The notes under the pieces: generated by a model
Databases searched by the model: none
What the model saw: only the letters and a program-made list of their open reading frames with translations
Told to the model about the DNA's origin: nothing
From: Gammaproteobacteria bacterium
GTDB lineage: Bacteria > Pseudomonadota > Gammaproteobacteria > Pseudomonadales > Azotimanducaceae
Assembly (NCBI GenBank): GCA_028821125.1
Contig: JAPPHD010000102.1
Span: 1-40,218 of the forward strand
Length of the DNA stretch: 40,218 bases
Direction of reading: 5' to 3'
Position numbers and translations under genes: made by a program
Shown: in pieces, positions 1 through 7,351 of the stretch
Position numbering within the stretch: position 1 is the first letter of the stretch
Layout: each line of letters starts with the position of its first letter

Positions 1-183
1 CTAAAATCAATGACTTGCAACCGTTTCGACGCTGAGTTGCGGAAGTCGGGCTAACTCCGGCACCATCGCGCACTCAGTTGTCCGGCGTTGCATCGGGCAC
101 GGTCATGGGTTCATTCTCGATGGGGACGCCGGCCAAGTCTTGTCAATTCGGGCAGCGGGCGTTTCCCCTTTGCACCGGGCAGG

Positions 184-648
184 TCAATCCCAATACCGGT
201 TGATGAAGGTGGCGACCGCGGCCGGCTCCTCCGTGTCAGCGAAGGAGAATCGGATGCCGTAGTGCACCTCGATGCCGCTGTCACGCTCGAGCACCTTTTC
301 CACGGTGGCGCGGCAGCGGATGCGCGAGCCGACCGTTACCGGCTTGAGAATGCGGATGCCGTCGATGCCCTTGACGATCATCCGGGACAGATTGATTTCC
401 ATTACCTGCCAGAACAGGGACGGGAACAGGGCGGGCAGGTACAGGCCGGGTGCGATCAGGGCACCGAACGGCGACGCCTTGCAGCGCTCCTCATCCCAGT
501 GGATCCACTCGTCATTGCCGGTGCCGCGGCAGAAGTGCTGAATGCCCTCCGCCGTGATCGTCACCGGATCGGAATCGACGATCAGCCTCCCTTGCAGGCG
601 GCGCAAGTCTTCGCAGCGGTCAATGACGATCCTGTTACTCATCGCCAT
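184..648 (-). CDS. MaoC-fold (hot-dog) acyl-CoA hydratase-like protein
   Basis: A 154-residue single hot-dog domain protein of the MaoC/NodN type. This family includes (R)-specific enoyl-CoA hydratases acting on cytoplasmic CoA thioesters. The segment TGNDEWIHWDEER (residues 43-55), followed by the SPFGALIAPG stretch, matches the family hydratase motif. In typical members the motif is TGDxxxxH. Here the Asp position is Asn45 while the His is kept at His50, so hydratase activity is uncertain. An ATG at 642 is an alternative start two codons downstream. The gene is transcribed divergently from the PaaA-like gene across a 242-bp gap, so the two may share control. Family assignment is strong; the substrate is unknown. 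Confidence 0.85.
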   Translation of the reverse strand: MAMSNRIVIDRCEDLRRLQGRLIVDSDPVTITAEGIQHFCRGTGNDEWIHWDEERCKASPFGALIAPGLYLPALFPSLFWQVMEINLSRMIVKGIDGIRILKPVTVGSRIRCRATVEKVLERDSGIEVHYGIRFSFADTEEPAAVATFINRYWD

Positions 649-805
649 TCCGGCACCGAAGGGCGGCGTGCCCTGTTGCGCGCCAATGGTTTGCCGCCCT
701 CTTGCAGTTCATGGGGCGACCGGCGTTGAGCATCAGAGTGCGGCTTTCTCCCGAACGCGCCGGGACTCCGGTGCCGAATCGACGGGTGCTTTGCCCGTTG
801 CGACC

Positions 806-834
806 TTGACGCCATTGTGACCAATACCTACCAT
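806..834 (+). promoter_or_regulatory. Candidate sigma70 promoter of the paa-like operon
   Basis: TTGACG (806-811) and TACCAT (829-834) are separated by 17 bp and lie 56 nt ahead of the ATG at 891. The match is good at -35 and 4 of 6 at -10. It is a reading by eye only. It lies in the gap shared with the divergent MaoC-like gene. Confidence 0.35.
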
Positions 835-890
835 CGACTGACGAGGTGCGGCGATTATCGTCTAACTCATTGAATAATGGAATAAATTCC

Positions 891-1850
891 ATGCCCGACC
901 CAGCCGGCGCCGCTGCCGTGAAACATCCGGATGCCGTGGAGGCGGCGATGCTCGCCCGCATCGAGGCCGGGGAACTGTTCGAAGACGCCGCGGAACTCTC
1001 CCCGCGCTACCGGGAAATCCTTCGCCAGACCGTCGAAATCGCCTCGATCAGCGAGATCAGCGTGCTCACCTGGGCCTGCACCGCCTTTCGCACGGCGCCC
1101 GACATCGGCGCCAAGATCGCCGTGTGCGCCACCATCCTCGACGAAGTGGGCCACGCCTACCATCAGGGCATTCTCGCCGAGCAGTTTGGTGTCGATGTGC
1201 ACGCCCGCGCCTTCCACGACGACGTCGCCCATATCTGGACCTGGCCGATCATGGAAGTCCCCATACGCAGCTACATCGAGTTCGTGGTGATGCAGTGCAT
1301 GCTCGACCGTGCCGGCCTGCACTGGACCAAGGACCTGGAACTGCACTGCAGTTACGCACCCTACCGCCGCACGCTGCGCAAGGTAAATTTCGAGGAAGGT
1401 TTTCACATGCGTCACGGCAACTTCTGGACCGAGTTCTACTGGAACCGGTCCGAAGAGACCCGGGCCGCGGTGCAGCGGGCCATCGACTGGATCTTCCCGT
1501 TCGGCGTGATGTGGTTCGGCAAGCCCGACAGCCTCAAGACGCGGCCGGAACAGTTGACCTACCGCGTGCGCGGCTGGAGCAACGACTTCATGCGCGAGAA
1601 GTGGCTGCAGTCCACCTGCGCCTTCCTCAACCGCCTCGGCGCCGACTTTCCCGCCGATTTCGATGCCGAAAGCAGGCGATGGGTGCTCACCATGCCCTAT
1701 CCCATGCTCTACGACGCCGAGACTTACACCTGGAGCGGCGAGCAGTGCTCCCACGAGGAATACTGGAATCACTCCCGCCGGGGCGGGCCCATGCGGCCGG
1801 GCGCCTACGAGCGCCTGCGCGGCGAAGCCTGGGGCGAAGCGCTGTGGTAG
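891..1850 (+). CDS. paaA: PaaA-like diiron oxygenase alpha subunit (phenylacetyl-CoA epoxidase family, divergent)
   Basis: A 319-residue protein of the PaaA family, the catalytic diiron subunit of ring-1,2-phenylacetyl-CoA epoxidase. Visible ligand motifs are SEIS (Glu55), DEVGH (Glu85, His88) and FEEGFH (Glu168/169, His172), in the order found in PaaA. The C-terminal part (RGWSNDFMREKW, then FDAESRRW) also follows the PaaA pattern. The frame opens upstream at a GTG at 846, but the ATG at 891 fits the family N-terminus better. Sequence outside the motifs differs clearly from E. coli PaaA, including an altered substrate region, so the CoA substrate may not be phenylacetyl-CoA. It is the first gene of a tight operon with PaaD-, PaaB- and PaaC-like genes. 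The symbol denotes family, not proven function. Confidence 0.85.
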   Translation: MPDPAGAAAVKHPDAVEAAMLARIEAGELFEDAAELSPRYREILRQTVEIASISEISVLTWACTAFRTAPDIGAKIAVCATILDEVGHAYHQGILAEQFGVDVHARAFHDDVAHIWTWPIMEVPIRSYIEFVVMQCMLDRAGLHWTKDLELHCSYAPYRRTLRKVNFEEGFHMRHGNFWTEFYWNRSEETRAAVQRAIDWIFPFGVMWFGKPDSLKTRPEQLTYRVRGWSNDFMREKWLQSTCAFLNRLGADFPADFDAESRRWVLTMPYPMLYDAETYTWSGEQCSHEEYWNHSRRGGPMRPGAYERLRGEAWGEALW

Positions 1851-2161
1851 TCGATCGAAGCGCAGTGGCAGCCGCGGTCGGCCGGGTGCTCGACCCGCAC
1901 ATCAACGTGCCGCTCACCGAAATGGGGATGCTGAGCGCCGTGCAGGCGGACGATGAGGGCAACGTCGACGTCTCCCTGGTATTCCCCTGCCTGGGTTGCC
2001 CGGCCTTCACGATGCTGAAGGAAAACGTCCGGCGGCAGGTGCTGCGCGTGGACGGCGTCGGCGACGTACGCGTACGTGTGGACTGGGAAGCCCGTTGGGA
2101 CCGCTCGCTGATGTCGGACCGGGCAAAACGATATGCGGCGCGAAGCGGCTACCGAATCTAG
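1844..2161 (+). CDS. paaD: PaaD-like N-terminal half: MIP18/DUF59 Fe-S or metal-site assembly factor
   Basis: A 105-residue protein consisting of one MIP18 (DUF59) domain. VLDPHINVPLTEMGML matches the family DPEIPV..DLG motif. LGCPAFTMLKENVRRQV matches the GCPA..I...I motif. The tail WEARWDRSLMSDRAKR corresponds to the PaaD segment PAWTTDWMSEEGRRK. A normal PaaD (about 165 residues) continues into a zinc ribbon. Here the protein stops just before it, and the ribbon is a separate gene at 2402. The chosen GTG at 1844 overlaps the paaA stop by 7 nt; a GTG at 1865 is the alternative. PaaD is thought to mature the oxygenase metal centre, and the same role is inferred here. Confidence 0.8.
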   Translation: MVVDRSAVAAAVGRVLDPHINVPLTEMGMLSAVQADDEGNVDVSLVFPCLGCPAFTMLKENVRRQVLRVDGVGDVRVRVDWEARWDRSLMSDRAKRYAARSGYRI

Positions 2162-2402
2162 CGTCGTGCCCCTCGGCCGTTCCACATCCCAAGACCAGCA
2201 ATTCGAGGTGTTCGGCCGCGACCAGATGGAGCGTCCCCTGTCGCACATCGGCAGCATCGTGGCGCCCAATCAGGAACTCGCCGTTGCCCGCGCACGCATC
2301 CTGTACTCGGAACGGCAGTGGGTGGAGCTGCGCGTGGCGCCGGCAGCATCGTTCATGGACTGCCTGCAGCAGGGGCGCGACGGCACGGTCGGGCTCGCCT
2401 GA
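2133..2402 (+). CDS. paaB: PaaB-like oxygenase structural subunit
   Basis: An 89-residue protein matching PaaB, the small subunit that bridges PaaA-PaaC heterodimers. The stretch FEVFGRDQMERPLSHIGSI (residues 24-42) parallels the YEVFVRSKRGLSHRHVGS core. NQELAVARARILYSERQWVE parallels the following helix and strand, and ELRVAPAASF closes the domain. The ATG at 2133 overlaps the upstream PaaD-like gene by 29 nt; a GTG at 2166 is possible. The stop overlaps the next start (TGATG). In standard paa operons paaB follows paaA directly. Here it is placed between two halves of PaaD. Confidence 0.82.
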   Translation: MRREAATESSVVPLGRSTSQDQQFEVFGRDQMERPLSHIGSIVAPNQELAVARARILYSERQWVELRVAPAASFMDCLQQGRDGTVGLA

Positions 2403-2611
2403 TGAACGACGATTCGACAGCGGCCCGTTGCGGCAGGCACTTCCGGCCGACGGAAGAGTACGATGGCCAGGTACGCTGTCCCTGGTGCGAATCCATCGAT
2501 ACTCGTCTGGTCAGCCCCTATGGCCCGAGCGTGGCGGAGATGATGTTCGAATGCCTCGACTGCGGGCAGGGCTTCGGATGGCTGAAATGGCAGCACCGGC
2601 TCCCCGGCTGA
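2402..2611 (+). CDS. PaaD-like C-terminal half: stand-alone zinc ribbon
   Basis: A 69-residue protein with CPWC (residues 27-30) and CLDC (residues 50-53), forming a zinc-ribbon knuckle pair. Between them, SPYGPSVAEMMFE corresponds to the SPFGST.CKALYR segment of the PaaD C-terminus, and GFGWLKWQH corresponds to the terminal FDYFKCH. The His-terminated end is kept but the last Cys is Trp. The ATG at 2402 overlaps the PaaB stop as TGATG, indicating translational coupling. Together with the 1844 gene it reconstitutes a full PaaD. Short, but supported by motif order and position. Confidence 0.75.
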   Translation: MNDDSTAARCGRHFRPTEEYDGQVRCPWCESIDTRLVSPYGPSVAEMMFECLDCGQGFGWLKWQHRLPG

Positions 2612-2624
2612 TGGAAGCCCTGCC

Positions 2625-3485
2625 GTGAGCTACCCGGACGGGGTCACTGCCGCGCTCCAGGGCGAACTTCTCTGCATCGCGGACAGCAACTGGGTGCTGG
2701 GGCACTGGTACGTCAACTGCATGCTCAACGGCCGGGAACTCACCGATTTCACCTCCATGGCCGGAATCGCCGAGGAAAAGCTCGGCCACGCCAGGGCCCT
2801 CTTCCGGTTCATGGAGGAGCGTTACGGGCTTCCCGAGCACCAACTCGAATTCGCCCGTTCGGCGGACGGCGTTCACAGCATGGCGCTGCTCGACGCGCCG
2901 CCGCAAAACTGGGCTGACTTCATTCTGACCCTGTTTCTGGCCGACAAGGCCCTGTGGCGATTCGCGGATACGCTGCGCAAGGGCGGTTTCGCGCCCGCCG
3001 CCAACCTGATGACCCGATTCGGCGAAGAGGCCTATTTCCACCAGCTTTGCATCGACGGCTGGCTGAAGGCGCTGGACCACGGAGAACGGAACGACCTGGC
3101 TGCCGCTCTGGCCGTCAGGCTGCCGCAGGCGCTCCCATGGTTTGACGGCACGGAGCCGGATCCCCTGATCGATGCGGGAATTCGCACCGAACCGCTGGCG
3201 TCAGCCAGGGAACGCTTCGAGGCCGACGTTCGGAATCTGAGCGAACCGGTGCCGTCTGTGGCAGGGGTGGTTTCGAGGCACGCTTTCGACGGCGCCAAAC
3301 CAATACCCTGGGACGCCCGCCGCCGCCGGCCGCTCGGCAGCGCTCTGCCACCGCGCCTGTGGGAGTCGATCGTGCCGACGAGCGAGGCAGCGCAGCTTGC
3401 CCGCCGCCCGCTCGCCGTCAGCATCGACGACAACATCGATCTCTTCGGCAAAGTCAAGAAAGACGAAACCGAACCGCAGTTCTAG
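2625..3485 (+). CDS. paaC: PaaC-like oxygenase beta subunit
   Basis: A 286-residue ferritin-like helical protein of the PaaC family, the non-catalytic partner of PaaA. It shows NWVLGHW near residue 20, AEEKLGHARALFRFME (residues 49-64), APPQNWADFI, and GEEAYFHQLCIDGWLKAL near residue 140. All align with PaaC landmarks (LDLIGQAR; NFAD.I; EARYH..F..GWL). The position equivalent to the PaaA Glu ligand (three before GH) is Lys, which argues against a second diiron site, although the GQ of E. coli PaaC is GH here. The GTG at 2625 is preceded by GGAAG with 8-nt spacing. It is the last gene of the operon; no PaaE reductase follows. Confidence 0.8.
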   Translation: MSYPDGVTAALQGELLCIADSNWVLGHWYVNCMLNGRELTDFTSMAGIAEEKLGHARALFRFMEERYGLPEHQLEFARSADGVHSMALLDAPPQNWADFILTLFLADKALWRFADTLRKGGFAPAANLMTRFGEEAYFHQLCIDGWLKALDHGERNDLAAALAVRLPQALPWFDGTEPDPLIDAGIRTEPLASARERFEADVRNLSEPVPSVAGVVSRHAFDGAKPIPWDARRRRPLGSALPPRLWESIVPTSEAAQLARRPLAVSIDDNIDLFGKVKKDETEPQF

Positions 3486-3614
3486 CCGACCGGCAGCAGC
3501 GACCGGGGACGACACGGGCCCGCGCGGCGACCTTGTCTGCGAACAGGGCATACCGGCACTCGAACACCGCCGCACCGGATGACGGGACGGCCGAATCGCT
3601 GCCGGCAGGATTCT

Positions 3615-3932
3615 TCAGCCGTTGTCCGCGATCTGCAGTTCGATCCCGTCGAGCGCTTCGGTCATGTGGATCTGACAGGCCAGGCGGCTGCTCGCCCGCC
3701 TGCCCTCCACCATGCACAGCATGCCTTCCTCGAGGTCTTCGATGGGGGGCAGGCGCGCAAGCCAGTCACGGCTGATGTGTGAATGACAGGTGCCGCAGGC
3801 CGCCGCGCCACCGCACTCCGCCACCATGCCCGGAATCTGCTGATTGAACGCGCCTTCCATGAGCGTGAAGCCGATGCCGACCTCTTCGGTGTGGCGCACT
3901 CCGAGAGGATCGACGTAGATGGCCTTGGGCAT
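3615..3932 (-). CDS. [2Fe-2S] ferredoxin, adrenodoxin/putidaredoxin type
   Basis: A 105-residue ferredoxin with ligands Cys40, Cys46, Cys49 (CGGAAACGTC) and Cys86 (RLACQI), the C-x5-C-x2-C...C spacing of adrenodoxin and putidaredoxin. CHSHISRDWLARLPP and the closing TEALDGIELQI also match this class. The frame extends upstream, but the ATG at 3932 starts exactly at the family N-terminus. Such ferredoxins pass single electrons to monooxygenases. It is convergent with the PaaC-like gene, 129 bp away. Because no PaaE-type reductase is present nearby, it is a candidate electron donor to the oxygenase (inference). Confidence 0.9.
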   Translation of the reverse strand: MPKAIYVDPLGVRHTEEVGIGFTLMEGAFNQQIPGMVAECGGAAACGTCHSHISRDWLARLPPIEDLEEGMLCMVEGRRASSRLACQIHMTEALDGIELQIADNG

Positions 3933-4124
3933 TGGGAAACGGCGGGCAAAGCGGAAGCGGGCAGCGAAGCTTACTCCAATCCTCGACCCGGCACAGCCGC
4001 GGCCTTTCGGGTCCGCCGCCGCCAGACACCCGTTCACCCTCACTTCGCATTGGAATCACCACTTCGCATCACCCCCATGTCGCGTTGCACGGCACGTCGG
4101 CTACAACGAACGCGGACCGGCCCC

Positions 4125-4130
4125 TATAAT
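4125..4130 (+). promoter_or_regulatory. Candidate -10 box of the crotonase-like gene
   Basis: A perfect TATAAT lies 50 nt ahead of the ATG at 4181, between the divergent ferredoxin and crotonase genes. With 17-bp spacing the -35 position reads TACAAC, a weak match, so activator dependence is possible. Confidence 0.4.
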
Positions 4131-4180
4131 TCCGGCAGATCCCGCTCCCCGAGCCGGACCGGGCGCATCGAGGAAACATT

Positions 4181-4972
4181 ATGGAATTCAACGACTACCA
4201 GCGCATGCGGCTCACACGCCGCGGCCGCGTTCTCACCATCACGCTGGACAACGGCAAGGTCAATGCCGTGGACGGGCGCATGCACAAGGAGCTGGCGCGC
4301 GTGTTTCTCGATGCCCAGGACGATGACGGGAGCGACCTGGTCGTACTCACCGGGGCGGGGCGGGCCTTCTGCGCCGGGGGGGACATGGACTGGTTCCTCC
4401 TGACCATCGAGGACCCCCGGGAATTCCGGGCCATCGCACCGGAAGCCAAGCGCATCGTGACCTCCCTGCTCGACCTGGAGAAACCGCTGATCTGCCGCCT
4501 GAACGGCGCGGCGGCGGGGCTCGGCGCCACCATCGCGCTGCTGTGCGACATCATCGTTGCCGCCGATACGGCCGCCATCGGCGATCCTCACGTCAAGGCC
4601 GGCCTGGTGGCCGGCGACGGCGGGGCCATCATCTGGCCGCAACTGATCGGCTTCGCCCGGGCCAAGGAACTGCTGATGACCGGCGACATGCTGCCGGCCG
4701 GCGAGGCGGCTCGGCACGGCCTGATCAACCACGTGGTGCCGGCGGACGAACTCGATGCCAAGGTGGACGAAATCGCCGGAAAGATACTCGCCAACCCGCG
4801 CTGGGCCGTGCGCTGGACCAAGACGGCCACTAACATCACGCTGCGGGAACTTGCCGTGAAACTGCTCGATCCGGCAATCGCTTACGAGATCGTCACCAAC
4901 ATGACGGACGACCGGAGGGAAGCGGTGGCTGCGTTCATCGAAAGGCGCAAGCCCGAGTTCACCGGGGAGTAA
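4181..4972 (+). CDS. Crotonase-fold enoyl-CoA hydratase/isomerase family protein lacking both canonical glutamates
   Basis: A 263-residue crotonase-superfamily protein. Oxyanion-hole segments are present: TGAGRAFCAGGDMD (residues 57-70) and LNGAAAGLGA (108-117). The C-terminal DDRREAVAAFIERRKPEF is the usual trimer-helix signature. Aligned to rat mitochondrial enoyl-CoA hydratase, Glu144 corresponds to Thr117 and Glu164 to His137 (GDPHVKAG). Asp146 in AGDGG is a possible alternative acid. It is therefore probably not a standard syn-hydratase; isomerase, hydrolase or other chemistry is possible. The start follows a GAGGAAAC sequence. It is transcribed toward the AraC-family gene and probably forms its own unit. 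Confidence 0.88.
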   Translation: MEFNDYQRMRLTRRGRVLTITLDNGKVNAVDGRMHKELARVFLDAQDDDGSDLVVLTGAGRAFCAGGDMDWFLLTIEDPREFRAIAPEAKRIVTSLLDLEKPLICRLNGAAAGLGATIALLCDIIVAADTAAIGDPHVKAGLVAGDGGAIIWPQLIGFARAKELLMTGDMLPAGEAARHGLINHVVPADELDAKVDEIAGKILANPRWAVRWTKTATNITLRELAVKLLDPAIAYEIVTNMTDDRREAVAAFIERRKPEFTGE

Positions 4973-5028
4973 CGCCGCCGGCCCTGTCGCGCGCGGGACC
5001 GTCGAGGGCTCCGTCGGGACGATCGGGA

Positions 5029-5034
5029 TATAAT
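5029..5034 (+). promoter_or_regulatory. Candidate -10 box of the AraC-family gene
   Basis: A perfect TATAAT lies 27 nt before the TTG start at 5062. No convincing -35 is seen at 16-18 bp spacing. Confidence 0.35.
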
Positions 5035-5061
5035 CGCCGGCCGGGATATCGGGACGCAATA

Positions 5062-6111
5062 TTGGAAGCGACGCTACCGCTGCAGAAATCCTCATTCGGA
5101 CCGATTGCCGTCGCGATCTACCAGACGCTCGAATCCTACGGCGTCGATGCCGAACGGGTGATGCGCAACGCCGGCGTGGACCTTGCCCGCGCGCAGGATC
5201 CGACCACCCGCCTGGAGCCGTCGGTGAATCGCCGCATCGTGGCGGAAGCCGTGAAAATTACCGGCGACTGCGGTTTCGGGCTTCGTTTCTCCGATTTCGT
5301 GCATCCGACTTCCTTTCACGCCCTCGGGCTGGCTTTGCTTTCGAGCAGCACGCTCAACGCTTTCTGCAAGCGCTGGGTGCGCTACCACTCCTTCATCACG
5401 ACGATGGGCGAGGTCAGCTTCGATGAGGCCGCCATTGAACCCGTGCTGATTTTTCCCTCCCAGTTGTCGAACCCGCAATCGATCGTGGGCCGCGCGATGA
5501 TCGACGGGCAGATCGCCACGGTTCTGAAGCTGATCCGATTCATGTACCGGCCGGACTACTATCCGCGGCGGGTGGAACTGATCTGCCCGATGGTGCCGGG
5601 CACGCGGCGCAACTACGAGCGGTACTTCGGGACGAACGTGCAGTTCGGCGCCGAGCGCAACGGGCTCTATTTCGACCGGGAAGACCTGAACGTTCGCCTG
5701 CCGGCCGCCAACGCGGAACTCGCCCGCCTGAACGACGAAGTGGTGGTCAAGTTCCTGGCCCGGCTGGAGAAGGCGGACGTGGTGGCCCGGGCGCACTCCA
5801 AGCTCATCGAGCTTCTGCCCTCGGGCCACTGCTGCAAGGCGGAAGTGGCCCGCGCCCTGCACATGAGCGTGCGCACGCTGCACAACCGCCTTACGGAAGC
5901 CGGCACCACCTATCAGCAGTTGCTCGACCGCACGCGCCGGGAACTGGCGGAGCAGTACATGCAGCAGCCGAACGTTTCCGTTAGCGAGGTCGCCTACCTG
6001 CTCGGGTTTTCCGACTGCAGCAATTTTTCCAGGGCCTTCCATCGCTGGACCGGCCGCTCGCCGAGCGTCTACCGCGAGCAGGCCAGGGCCGGGCTCTACC
6101 CGGTCAATTGA
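5062..6111 (+). CDS. AraC-family transcriptional regulator (Arabinose_bd-type N-terminal domain)
   Basis: A 349-residue regulator. The N-terminal two thirds (residues about 15-225) resemble the ligand-sensing domain found in OruR/ArgR-like AraC proteins, with the DCGFGLRFSDFVHPTSFHALG pattern in two pieces. The C-terminus holds two helix-turn-helix motifs: HMSVRTLHNRLTEAGTTYQQ and VSVSEVAYLLGFSDCSNFSRAFHR, ending WTGRSPSVYR as in the AraC signature. The frame opens with TTG at 5062 after GGGACG; no in-frame ATG is near, so the start is uncertain. By position it may control the adjacent CoA-thioester genes. The inducer is unknown. Confidence 0.85.
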   Translation: MEATLPLQKSSFGPIAVAIYQTLESYGVDAERVMRNAGVDLARAQDPTTRLEPSVNRRIVAEAVKITGDCGFGLRFSDFVHPTSFHALGLALLSSSTLNAFCKRWVRYHSFITTMGEVSFDEAAIEPVLIFPSQLSNPQSIVGRAMIDGQIATVLKLIRFMYRPDYYPRRVELICPMVPGTRRNYERYFGTNVQFGAERNGLYFDREDLNVRLPAANAELARLNDEVVVKFLARLEKADVVARAHSKLIELLPSGHCCKAEVARALHMSVRTLHNRLTEAGTTYQQLLDRTRRELAEQYMQQPNVSVSEVAYLLGFSDCSNFSRAFHRWTGRSPSVYREQARAGLYPVN

Positions 6112-6445
6112 CCGCGCCGCTCCGAGGCAGTAGGACGCAGCTTCCAAACACCGCTTGCACATCATCGACGACACCCACTCTCTCCGCCAGAAGCCTGTTG
6201 ACATCCGTTAGCTTGTCCCGGCCGCGGTCCAGGCCAGCGCATCGCTTTATCGCAGCCTCGTTGCCACTCCATAACATGCACGCAACCAGCCTGGGCAGAC
6301 GTGAGTGCTCTGGATCCATCCGATGCAAGCCATCGTCGCGCCAGGTGTACCTCGCGAGCCGCCGTAGCGTGTCCGGTGCGTTCCGGCGCGTGCGTTCCTG
6401 TATGATGCTCGATTAGTACGGGAACTACTCTTTCGGAGTCTGGAC
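6112..6445. other. Gene-poor left edge of accessory island
   Basis: This 334-bp stretch has no gene I can support. A minus-strand frame of 74 codons (6104-6328) reads somewhat protein-like (for example NRLLAERVGVVDDVQAVF) but has no recognised family and no clear ribosome site. A TATGAT box and a GGAG sequence near its right end probably serve the methyltransferase gene. Confidence 0.4.
6401..6438 (+). promoter_or_regulatory. Candidate -10 box and ribosome binding site of the methyltransferase gene
   Basis: TATGAT (6401-6406) lies upstream of GGAG (6435-6438), which is 7 nt before the GTG start at 6446. The Shine-Dalgarno sequence supports this start. The -35 region is weak. Confidence 0.4.
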
Positions 6446-7351
6446 GTGCCCGCTACGGAACGAACACCCCAACGGTATGCGCGGTTCCCAAACGCACGCG
6501 TCACGAACGCTTTTGAAGTCCGCGAGGATCCTCCAGGACTCGGGCCCAAACGGGTCGGGCCGGCGCGTGGAGTAACCCGGCCAGGAACCAGGTTCATAGG
6601 GCCTCGAATCAGAGACCGGTACCGGGACGTCATCGACAGCATGGCGAGAAAAGAGGGGAGCGACAGCCACAGTCATGTCATTCCACAAAACGTGACGCGG
6701 ACCCAGTGCATCGGATATACGCAACGCTTCATCGTAGGAAGAGAAACACCCCACTACAGATACGACAGGTACCAAAACGCCCTAAAGACATGTGTGCAAA
6801 ACGTGCCTTTTGATCAGGACATGTCCACCGCGATGCACTTGGACCTGGGAGCCGGTCCTGGCCTTTTCAGCTGGGCGCTCTGGGATCTCATGCATGATGA
6901 GACGACGACAGATAGGCGACCGTCGCTCGACCTGTTCGGCTACGACTACGCTCCCCAAATGGCCACGCTGGCCAGGCGCATCTGGGACAGGTTTGAGTTG
7001 CCGGCGCCTTACCGCTGCTTTGACAGCGAGGAGGAGGTTTACGCGAACGTTTGGCCCCAGGGTCCCCCGACGAACGTCCTGATCACGCTCGGACACTCGC
7101 TGATTCAGGTACACGAAAACGACGGACTGGCAGTCTTCGCAGAGCTTTGTGAGGCCGTCGCCGGTCTGGATCGACATACCCGATTGGTGGCCATTGACGC
7201 ACATAGCGGCGACAGGGTGCGCCAGTTTGACTCCGCGTGGCGCCAGTTCCTATCGATGATGGCAGGCAGCAGGGTCACGGTGATACACGAAGCCGAGTCA
7301 ATACGCGTCTCGACGGTAGAACTCGTGTCCGGGCCCTGGAGGCGGCAGTGA
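6446..7351 (+). CDS. Class I SAM-dependent methyltransferase-like protein, coupled to an AlkB-type dioxygenase
   Basis: A 301-residue protein with a Rossmann methyltransferase core. Motif I is HLDLGAGPGLFSW (residues 131-143) and the acidic strand-2 motif is FGYDYAPQMATLAR (164-177). NVLITLGHSLIQVHEN fits the motif IV region. The first 125 residues are Arg-rich and match nothing I recognise. They contain SHVIPQNVTRTQCIG and HYRYDRYQNALKTCVQNV, which could bind a substrate or nucleic acid. The stop overlaps the GTG of the dioxygenase gene as GTGA, a strong sign of translational coupling. Codon use is less GC-biased than in flanking metabolic genes, consistent with acquired DNA. The methyl acceptor is unknown. 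Confidence 0.7.
   Translation: MPATERTPQRYARFPNARVTNAFEVREDPPGLGPKRVGPARGVTRPGTRFIGPRIRDRYRDVIDSMARKEGSDSHSHVIPQNVTRTQCIGYTQRFIVGRETPHYRYDRYQNALKTCVQNVPFDQDMSTAMHLDLGAGPGLFSWALWDLMHDETTTDRRPSLDLFGYDYAPQMATLARRIWDRFELPAPYRCFDSEEEVYANVWPQGPPTNVLITLGHSLIQVHENDGLAVFAELCEAVAGLDRHTRLVAIDAHSGDRVRQFDSAWRQFLSMMAGSRVTVIHEAESIRVSTVELVSGPWRRQ

Noticed and set aside
1-183. Possible RNA 3' end (ACTCCGGCACCA near 53-64)
   Set aside because: No T-arm, anticodon arm or acceptor pairing can be built around it; I see nothing supported in the first 183 bases.
846-890. Upstream GTG start for the PaaA-like gene
   Set aside because: The extra 15 residues have no family counterpart and no ribosome site; the ATG at 891 fits better.
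6104-6328. Minus-strand frame of 74 codons overlapping the end of the AraC-family gene
   Set aside because: Parts read like protein, but there is no family match, no clear ribosome site and no supporting context, so I did not call it a gene.
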